64,000 nt of DNA from Porphyra umbilicalis. Its lineage: Eukaryota; Rhodophyta; Bangiophyceae; Bangiales; Bangiaceae. This document shows positions 56,322 to 64,000 of the stretch, one piece after another. The stretch's first letter is position 1; each line of letters begins with the position of its first letter. The position numbers and the translations under genes are program-made. Below the pieces are notes generated by a model, which was not told the DNA's origin, ran no database searches, and saw only the letters and a list, made by a program, of their open reading frames with translations. The DNA is taken from positions 1 through 64,000 of the forward strand of contig KV918937.1 in assembly GCA_002049455.2 (NCBI GenBank). Direction: 5' to 3'.

Positions 56322-56383
56322 AAATGTGGGTAAGATGTGGGTACATCTGACATGGGTTGGCGACCCACATTCTACCCACATTT
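56322..56383. repeat. 21-bp stem hairpin of the ACCCACATTT family
   Basis: Arms AAATGTGGGTAAGATGTGGG+T (56322-56342) and 56363-56383 pair with two mismatches around a 20-nt loop. Each arm is itself a doubled ATGTGGGT motif. Confidence 0.85.
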
Positions 56384-56898
56384 GATACCCACGCCCGACT
56401 TGCCGCGCTCTCTAGTGTCTATTCAACCGCAAAATGGCATCAAATGATGCCCGGTGGTGCATCAAATGATGCACCCTCTCACAGGGCCAGACAACGACGG
56501 TTCGACCCCCCTTTTTCTGGCGTCTGGAGCACCCCCCGTTTCTATCCGTAGCACAATGGCTCCGAGTTCCCCCAAGAGTAACAAGACATCTCTGGGTCTG
56601 TTTCTGTTGTTAAAAGGAGCGCGCGAGGCCGGGGTGGCGAGGAACGGTGCGTGCATGGGCAGATGGGGACGGCTTGGGGACGGGGCCGGCAGGGTAAATG
56701 CCGCCACGCGCACGGCGCGAGGCCACCCAGCAGGCCACCAACAACGTCCCTCGCTCGCTCGGTCTGCCCCTCAAACCAGACCGCCACCCGCGCCCCTCTG
56801 ACGATCCCAGCCGGCGGCGTTCCGCGCGGGCGCGCGGGAAATCACGCGGCTGCCCCCTACGCCCCTCCGCGACCCCCCCCTCGCCCCCCCTCAAAGCC
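56384..56898. other. intergenic, downstream of ETF-beta
   Basis: Short region with a doubled GCATCAAATGATG motif near 56,435-56,475. Nothing else seen. Confidence 0.5.
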
Positions 56899-58113
56899 CT
56901 ACCCCCCCGCCTTCATCTTGTCGAGCATCTCCTCCACCGACGCGCTGACCGCCCCCCCCGTGCGCTTGGGCGGTTCCTCCACGCGGAGGAGCTCGACCCC
57001 CCCGCCAAGTCGTCGGCCCCCCCCAGCCCCAAGTCGTCGGGCGTCAGCGACACGACCGGCTTCTTCTTGGCCTTCATAATGTTGGGCAGCGTCGCAAAGC
57101 GGGGCGTATTCAGCCGCAAGTCGGCCGTGACAATGGCGGGGAGGGGGACGGCGAGCGTCTGCAACCCGCCGTCGATTTCGCGCGTGACCGTCGCCGTGTC
57201 GTCTGTGACGGCTACTTCTGACGCAAAGGTCGCCTGCAGCGGGCGGGGGGGGGGGGGGTGCCAGGAAGGGGGTGGTCGACAACAGAACACACGCCGGGCG
57301 CAGAGGGCAGGTATCCACCACCGAGCAAGCACCAAATGGGCGAGACGCATCAGTGAGTTTGACGGAAGAGAAAATGACTCGAGCGGGGAGCGCGACAACG
57401 CAAGCCAGGTGAGGTCCTGACCAGAGGGCGGAACAGTGTCCACCCCAGCACGCCCACAGCTGGTAGCGCCGCCACCACGCCCACATCACGCCACACCTCC
57501 GACACCACCCGCGCGCCAGTGTCAAAGCACCCAGTCCCTCCCCCCCCCCGACAAAGACGCTCCCCTCACCCAAACCCCGCTCCCGCTCCCCAACGCACCT
57601 GCGGCCAGTTGAGCATCCCCGCGAGCATCTGCCCCGTCTGGTTGCAATCCCCGTCAATGGCCTGTTTGCCCATCAGCACCAGGCGGACCCCCCCCTCCCC
57701 CCCTCCCTCCCGCTCAATGACGCCGCGGAGGAGCTTGGCAACACCGAGCGGGTTGGGGCCGACCCCCCCCCCCCCCCACCGCCCACACCCGGCGGGGTCC
57801 CCCCCCCCCCCGCGCCCCCCCCCTCGGCGAGCACGTGCACCCCCCGGTCGGCGCCCATGGCGAGAGCCGTGCGCAGCGTGTCGGCCGCCGCCTTGGCACC
57901 GACGGTGACGGCCACAACCTCGGTGACGCCCGCCGTTTTGGCTTCCCGCAGGCGGAGGGCCTCCTCGAGCGCGATTTCGCAAAAGGGGTTCATCGCCATC
58001 TTGGCCGCCCCCGTGTCGACGCCCGCCCCAGACGGGTGTACGCGGGGCTTGACGTACGCGTCAATGACGCGCTTGACGCACACGAGGATGCGGCCGCCGG
58101 TGGGGGGAGGCAT
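56899..58113 (-). CDS. ETFB: electron transfer flavoprotein beta subunit
   Basis: ATG at 58113 ([22 protein letters not shown]). Exon 1 runs to 57599; a 365-bp intron (57598-57234, CAG|GTGCGT to CTGCAG|GCG) leads into exon 2 at 57233. Family landmarks in order: [109 protein letters not shown] and NIMKAKKK. The C-terminus is [11 protein letters not shown]...VEEMLDKMK. With the alpha subunit it passes electrons from acyl-CoA and branched-chain dehydrogenases to ETF-ubiquinone oxidoreductase, normally in mitochondria. The frame shifts at C runs near 57,765-57,825 and 56,995-57,025; since homology continues on both sides, these are probably sequence errors. No long presequence is seen, as is common for this subunit. 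Confidence 0.9.
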
Positions 58114-59043
58114 GGCGGCGGGCAGGGGGGGGGACGGGCAACGTGGAAGCGGGGATGAATGGGCGGGGGACGGAGGCGACTGCAGGACCGGGGAGTCGCA
58201 CACGGGAGGGGATACAGCAAGATGATATGCAAAGGCGTCAAGAGAAAGGAAGGGTGGTGAAGATAACGAGACGCTGTGTCAAAGGTGACGATGCAGCGAG
58301 GACGAGCAGGAGAGTGCAGCGAGCGAAGACTGGAACAAGCGCGGGACGGGGCTGTGGCCGCCGCCAACTTGGCGGCGACAAGTCGAGTCCTGAGCACGAC
58401 GGCTGATCCGACTCGGTTGGATCCGTGTCGGCGATTGGCTGAACGACGAGTGGAGGCGAGCCGGAAAATGTGCACACCGGATATTCGGATGCGAGTCGTT
58501 TTTATTGCGCCTTGGCCTCGTGGTGCTCGCGTCCGCTGGCCGCGCCGGCTGGCGCACGCCTCGCTCGTGGCTGTGCCCCCGCGCCGCCCGTTGAGGACGT
58601 GCGCGGCCGCAGCGGACGGACGAGAAGGCCGGGAGCGGGCGGGCGGGCGGGCGGGTGGGCGACCGGGTGGGCGGGCGCGTGCGCGGGCGCGTGTGTCGGT
58701 GGGCGGACGGGCGCGTGGGCGGGTGTGGGCGTCGATGGCGGGATGTCACCTTCGCCACCGCCGCCATCCGTAACGCCAATGGACGGCGGGACGTTGAGCA
58801 CGCCTGCGTCGTGCCGCGCGACCCATCGGTTGGCGTGTCAACATGCCTCACGTTCCCGCCCCCCCAGGAGACAGCGTCCTTGCTCCACATGGTGGATGAT
58901 GGCGGCATCTGAGACGCGTGGCGGCAAGGCCTTGCCCGCAACACGACCCGTCGGTATCGACGCTGAGCACGGACAAGGACAAGGATCGACCAAGGGCCCA
59001 CAAGCACGGCCGTTGCCGTGCGCGAAAAGCAGTGGGGTTCCCT
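58114..59043. other. intergenic, ETF-beta promoter side
   Basis: Contains a GGGCGGGCGGGC-type tandem at about 58,640-58,740 with G-quadruplex potential. No gene is supported. Confidence 0.5.
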
Positions 59044-60237
59044 CTATAATGCAATGGCAACGTCGCCGCGCGGACCTCCCCGACCCCCCCGCCGCCGGCC
59101 GGCCTCCACGTCGACCGTCGAGCTGCGTGACGACCCGTCGTCCGCTGCCGGCGGCGCCAACCCCTCTGGCGCCTCATGATAGAGTGCCGACGAGGCCGAG
59201 ATGCCCGCGAGCGCCTCCCCCTCCCCGTCTGGTGGGGCGCCCCCATCCACGGTCGTCAACGACGAGCCCGTGCCCTCCCCTTCCTCCTCCCGCTGCCGGA
59301 CTGCACCCCGCCCCCGCGCTGGGCGGCGCCCCCCCCCGCCGCCCGGCGCGCTCGACAGCTTGGCTTCCAGCCGCGCGACGGCGCCCGACACCCAGTAGGC
59401 GCTGACCCCCCCAACGATGGCGCCGAGGGCGAGCCCCCCACTCACGTCCGCCACCGTGTGGCGGTTTTCAATGACGCGGCTCAGCGCAACGTGGCCGACC
59501 CACAACCACACCCCGTAGATGCCCGCGACGGCCGCCTGCGCGAGCAGCCCGCCAATGCCAGACCCCGCCGCGCGGAGCAGCACGGCGGTCGCCCACACCC
59601 CCCCAATGGCGGCGCCCGCCGAGTGGCCCGACGGGAAGGCCCGCCGGCCAATGTTCAAAAACTCCTCCGTCGCCCCCGTCGTGCAGTCGGCGTTTGACCG
59701 GACGACCGCATTGACAAACTCGCCGGGCGCGTACGGGCCGTTGCCGAGGCACCGCGACGCAAAGTCGGGGCGGAGCCACCCGAGCGACGCCCACGCCACC
59801 TCGAGGTAAAAGCCGGTCATGGCCAGGGAGGAGCAGTAGGCGGCCACGTACCGCCACGCGGCGAGGAGGGCGAGCGGCCACAGCGCACGGCGGATGCCCC
59901 GCGCGAGCGCCACCTCCACCGCGGCAATGCCCGGAAGGATGCCGAGGAGCAGCACCAAAACAACGTCACGCACGGGGATGGACTCCTCCGTAAACGGTTG
60001 CCACCGCCCATTGTCGGGGAAGTAGAGGCGCGTCCGGGGGGGGGTGCCGTCGAGTGCCAGGAAGGCGCCGAGCGCCGCGACGCCCGACGCGACGGTGAGG
60101 AGGAGGTCCGCTTCGATGAGGAGGAAGCGCACGCCGCCGAGGAAGGAGGGGGGGCGCATGGACGCCCACGAGGGCGTCGAGGCGGTCGACATGGAGTCGT
60201 CCGCGGTGCTGTCCGATTTCGACCGGCTGCCCTTCAT
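59044..60237 (-). CDS. PAP2-family lipid phosphate phosphatase, multi-pass membrane protein
   Basis: Single exon, 397 codons from the ATG at 60237 (MKGSRSKSDS). Hydrophobic segments alternate through residues ~35-300: FLLIEADLLLTVASGVAALGAF, VVLVLLLGILPGIAAVEVAL and LAQAAVAGIYGVWLWVGHV, consistent with about six membrane spans. The phosphatase signature is present: LRPDFASRC (motif 1; the usual lysine is not obvious), FPSGHSAGA at 201-209 (motif 2, H205) and SRVIENRHTVADV at 253-265 (motif 3, R254, H260, D264). H205 and H260 are the catalytic pair of the family, which dephosphorylates phosphatidate or related lipid phosphates. The last ~100 residues are a Gly/Ser/Glu-rich cytosolic tail. Tandem with ETFB on the same strand but 930 bp apart, so not obviously co-regulated. 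Confidence 0.88.
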   Translation of the reverse strand: MKGSRSKSDSTADDSMSTASTPSWASMRPPSFLGGVRFLLIEADLLLTVASGVAALGAFLALDGTPPRTRLYFPDNGRWQPFTEESIPVRDVVLVLLLGILPGIAAVEVALARGIRRALWPLALLAAWRYVAAYCSSLAMTGFYLEVAWASLGWLRPDFASRCLGNGPYAPGEFVNAVVRSNADCTTGATEEFLNIGRRAFPSGHSAGAAIGGVWATAVLLRAAGSGIGGLLAQAAVAGIYGVWLWVGHVALSRVIENRHTVADVSGGLALGAIVGGVSAYWVSGAVARLEAKLSSAPGGGGGRRPARGRGAVRQREEEGEGTGSSLTTVDGGAPPDGEGEALAGISASSALYHEAPEGLAPPAADDGSSRSSTVDVEAGRRRGGRGGPRGDVAIAL

Positions 60238-61145
60238 GGGGCCGTCCCGTCGTCGCGGTCGGGGGGGAAGCTGCAGCGCTGCACTGTCGTGGAACCTGGA
60301 TCGTGGCGGGAGAAGAGTTGAGGGGGGTTCCGGCGGGGTCGCTGCGCGCAGGGATGGAGCACGCGCGCCTCGGCGGAGCAGGGGGGGCTCATACAAAGGA
60401 TGGTGGGGCGATACAGCGGCGTCGTGCAGGCAATTAACAACCGAGGACAGCAGCAGCCGGGCGGTTGGGCGAGGTAGTCCTGCGACCGCACGCGAGTGCC
60501 CCGTCCCCACGGAGGCACGTGGCGCGAACGCACGACGAAATCAGTCACCCCCGCACCGTGGCATGGGCGTCTCTACCCGTCAAGGGCAAACGCCCAAATG
60601 ACACAACGATGGCGGTCCCCCCCCTTCTTCCAGTGGTGCACGATGCCTGCCACCCCCACCCACCCACGACGGACACCGTCCGTGACGTCCCAAGTGCTGT
60701 GCGCTCCGCCGCGTGCCCCCTGCCGACGACGCCGACAGCGTCCGCCCCAAATCGGGGCCGCGCGGCAATGCCGAGACCAGGGCCCCCGAACGACAAGGAA
60801 GGCCCGAAACGGGGACCTTGAGAATCCAGTCTGTTCACCGACGGCACAGTGCGCTCGGGCGGGGCCGGCGGGTCCCGCTTCGGGGCTTGATAAGGGGGCG
60901 TCTCCTCTCGAGCCGTAAAGCAGATGAGAGCAATCCATTGAACTAATTATCAGCGTAAAGCCAAACTGATTAATGAGCGAAAACTTCTTGGCTGTTGTTT
61001 GTGCAGCCTGATCTTGACTGTACTAGAGCGAACATTTTGGTCCCAGGTTTTTCAGGACGCCCCTTCGGGGCTTGTGTGGGTCTGGCAGGTTGATCCAACT
61101 TCCTAATGTGTGTGGAAAGTCTCTCTTCGAAAGATATTTCGTTCT
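60238..61145. other. intergenic, upstream of the PAP2 gene
   Basis: GC-rich to about 60,900, then an abrupt drop to A/T-richer DNA (about 60,930-61,170). No gene recognised. Confidence 0.45.
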
Positions 61146-61166
61146 CCAGCTTAACAGTTAAGCTGG
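61146..61166. repeat. 21-bp palindrome
   Basis: CCAGCTTAAC-A-GTTAAGCTGG, perfect 10-bp arms around one base. Confidence 0.9.
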
Positions 61167-61685
61167 GTACAAAATCGCGGGGAGTAATACTTTCCCAGTC
61201 GTGCTGTGGGCGTAACCGGAATTGATCAATTCGGCCAAATCATCTCTTGGTCGAGTTGACCTGGTAAACCACCCGCGCTGACAAGTAGGCACAGGTGTGG
61301 CAGCCAGCAGCGCCCAATGGCTACGAGACGTTGTCGTATGCCGATCCCAGGCGGTACGGTTCGCATGGTCATTGGTCCACCCGTGACGTGTAGCGCGGTC
61401 AAGACCTAACACTCGATGATCTGGATGCACCTGCTATTTAGGGGGATACGTGGCATTTTTTGGTCGTTACGGGTCGGCTCTCAAACGTCAGACACCACTT
61501 GGGGCGGGAATCCGACCAATCGGGTGCTCGAACTGGGGAGCACCCGTCGAGCACCTGTTGCATGGGCCCAACGGGGTGGTGCTCTCTCCGCCGCTGACGG
61601 AAATTTTTGAATAGTATCCTATCGAGGTCCTTTTCAAGTCGGAACGGTGCACGAGCAACGGCACGTGGGCTCCTGAGCGTGGCGT

Positions 61686-61719
61686 CTGGTGCGACGGCGC
61701 TGCAGCGCCGTCGCACCAG
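61686..61719. repeat. 34-bp perfect palindrome
   Basis: Two exact 17-nt halves, the first starting CTGGTGCGACGGCGC, with no spacer. Confidence 0.92.
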
Positions 61720-64000
61720 CGCTGGGGCTGGCCCATCACTGACAGATTCGGTGACGGGTCTTCAGAAGTGCGCCCAAATTGTGCGGCCCGGGTGAGCACC
61801 TACGTTGCATTTGCGGGCCGCTGCCCCTCCCCCCGCGCCAGGTCAGAAGGATTGAAAGGAAGCCACGAAAGCCGAGTGCCACCTTGAGAGAGAAGTCCCG
61901 CGCGGAACAAGACCCCCTGGACGGACCGCAGGTGAGCACTGTACCACCTCCTGCCGCGTATCGGCCCGCTCGAGCGGGGTCCGGTCCGAGCTACGGCGAC
62001 GCACCAGCCAAGCGTTTTCCCTCGCGCGGTGCTTGGCGACGGCGGAGTCGGTGAACCCCCAGGCACGCGGTGTGTCATGCCCCTCGTGGTCCAGTCGGGC
62101 TTTCAGGCGTCGAAGAGGGAGGGAGTGTAGGGTGAGACACTGACTTTGGACGCATTCATCCCAGCCGGGCACAGCGCTGATGGAGGAGTGAACATCCCGG
62201 CCGCCGCCCTCACCCATACACTCGTCCGCCCCGACGTAGGGGCACCACAAAAACGTTACGATCTACGAATCATGACTGAAGTGGCTGGGCCTCATACGCT
62301 TCCGACGCTGCCGAAGAGGAAGCGGCGGCAAGTGCAGGCGCCAGCCCCCTAGCTAACCCTCTCTCGAAGGGAACGGCTTGTGGCAGCCAAAATATGCCCC
62401 TGGTTTCCTTTTTTGTAGCGGAAAGTGCGAAACCTGATGCTCCTGCTTCGCCGCTCTTCAATTAGCAGGTCGGGCAGCCCGTGCGCGGTCCGCACGCTGG
62501 CAATGTGTCGCTGCGCCGGATCATCGGTCCCCCGTCCCCGCTTTGGTGAACTCGCTCACCCCCTCGCCCTCGGTTTGGTGAACTCGCTCGCTTCCCTGCA
62601 CGCCTCTCCGATCCCAGGCCCAACGGTCGATGGCGGAGCAACACCGCCTCGTTTGCTCTTCCTTACCAAACGTACGGCTGGCCACGGTGCCACCAGGTGC
62701 GGGCGGGCTGTGGCTCTGACTGTGACTGCCCGAAGTTCGCAATCCCTGCATTTTCCTCATCCTTCCTGTCGTCCCCCCGCTCCTCCCCACTGAACGGGGG
62801 AGAGGGAGCGAACGTCGTTATGGCTAGATGGCGGTTGTAGCTGTACCAGCGCCCTGTTCATCGCCCCTTGTCGGCGGGGGCCCTGGCCGAGGCGGAGCGA
62901 ACCGCATTGGGAAGTACCGTGGCGCTTTGCGAGATTCCCCGAATCCACGAGCCGCGCATGAGTCCAGCCAGTTCCCGCTTCAAGACGGCACATCGTACGA
63001 TCCTCAAAGGGAGCGCAGAGCGCAGTGAACAGCCTCGGAGCGCCTGCGACGACCGAAAAAAGTATCTCGGGGCAGCCCAGACACTCTGTCAAAATCGTAA
63101 GCTCAAGCGTTCAGGGATGGTAAGACAGCACGAGACTTTTGCACCTTTCAGGAGAAAACACACACAGGTGGTATTTTCACACCCTGTTTTTGCCGACCTG
63201 ACGAGTGCAGCCGGCTGTTTTTGTGCGCTAGCCGTTGCCTCGGCTATATTTTCGAATTGGGCTACATTTCCACGTCCAAAAAGGGACACCACATGAAAAA
63301 CAGCCAGGGCCGTGCCAAATCACCCCCTCTCTTCAGCTGAACGTCGGCCATCAACGTTGTTCGCTCCTGGCTGACACTGTCTCGTTGTTCCTGTCTCGCC
63401 GATGGTTCGTGGAGGCGACGCTTCGGGGCGGGACGGGTCGCGCAACGACTCCCCCGTGATCCACCTGACACCGAGGCCGCCGTGGCCGCGCGCCGCCGCG
63501 GCGGTCGGGCGCCGCTCCGGCGGGGCCTGACACGCCAACCAGAGGGCGCTCGCAACTGGACCGCAGCGCCGTGCCGTGGCGGCGGCGCCGCGCTGTGGCG
63601 GCGCCCGCCCGTGCCACGGCGGTCGGTGTGGCAGCGGCGGCTTGGCTGGCACGTGCGGGCGGGCGGCGGGCGGCGGGGCGCCGCAGGGCCGGCGCGCATG
63701 GGCAATCGCGCGTGCGGCGACGGAGGACCGAGCCGCCGACGCAGAGGGGGGGGGGGCGGGGGGGGGTGCCTGCCTGCCAGGCGGAAGCGCCGTCATGTCC
63801 GCCGCCATACAAGAGGCGGCGGCGGTAGGCAGGCAGGTCGTGCAGCAGGCGGCACCCGCAGTGGCCGCCTTGTTGTTGGTCTGGCTGCGTGCAGCTGCTC
63901 CACCGCACGACCTCATCGTTTCAGCCGCTACGGGAACTCCACGTGCCGCTGTTGAGATAACCAGGGGGGGTTAGCCCCCGCCAGGGGGGAATGCCGCGCC
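61720..64000. other. intergenic to window end
   Basis: No supported gene. There is a doubled TTTGGTGAACTCGCTC motif near 62,541 and 62,574. From 63,450 the DNA becomes very GC-rich again with shadow frames. A short frame from the ATG at 63795 (MSAAIQEAAAVGRQVV) could begin a gene but has only 59 codons. Confidence 0.4.

Noticed and set aside
63262-63974. Several overlapping frames at the window's right end, including one from the ATG at 63795
   Set aside because: GC-rich shadows in opposite directions; the 59-codon candidate has no supporting motif and may be cut by the window.
1-64000. tRNA or rRNA genes
   Set aside because: I saw no cloverleaf with an acceptable T-arm/anticodon arrangement and no rRNA core sequence. 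A covariance-model scan would be decisive.

Overview
The window looks like nuclear DNA of a very GC-rich, intron-poor eukaryotic alga. A bangiophycean red alga (Porphyra/Pyropia type) is my best inference: long C/G homopolymers, extreme Ala/Gly/Pro/Arg codon bias, single-exon or few-exon genes with GT-AG introns, and plastid-style N-terminal extensions. A GC-rich green alga or haptophyte is not excluded. There are no bacterial operons and no CRISPR array.

Two kinds of territory alternate. (1) Gene islands with ordinary cellular genes: a low-molecular-weight tyrosine-phosphatase-like protein that has lost its catalytic residues (0.8-1.8 kb, -), an ankyrin-repeat protein (2.8-6.3 kb, -), a kinase-like protein (20.0-21.5 kb, -), an Elongin-A domain protein (23.0-23.9 kb, -) divergent from a glycerophosphodiester phosphodiesterase (24.6-25.7 kb, +), electron-transfer flavoprotein beta (56.9-58.1 kb, -) and a PAP2 lipid phosphatase (59.0-60.2 kb, -). 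(2) Mobile and repeat DNA. At 7.35-18.8 kb lies what appears to be a complete 11.4-kb DNA transposon: about 145-bp terminal inverted repeats packed with TCGATGG motifs, a three-exon Plavaka/KDZ-like transposase (13.2-17.8 kb, +) and a large orphan gene in divergent orientation (8.1-11.2 kb, -). From about 26 to 56 kb, six unusual genes alternate with four tandem arrays (183-, 115-, 151- and again 115-bp units). The genes include an E(z)-type CXC+SET methyltransferase, a Tc1/IS630-like transposase, a three-finger U1/matrin-type protein and two related Cys/His-rich proteins. Several perfect hairpins and MITE-like inverted repeats are scattered among them.

The clearest structural observation is that the ankyrin gene is split by a 1,366-bp element (4,793-6,158) with 30-bp inverted termini and a 3-bp target duplication; removing the element plus one duplication copy restores the ankyrin frame exactly. 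A second general point: the kinase, Elongin-A, GDPD, ETF-beta and 32-kb genes each change frame inside G/C homopolymers, which suggests sequence error rather than five independent pseudogenes.

In GC-rich stretches many long reading frames are antisense or out-of-frame shadows; these are not annotated. Start codons were placed at ATG wherever one was available in frame.
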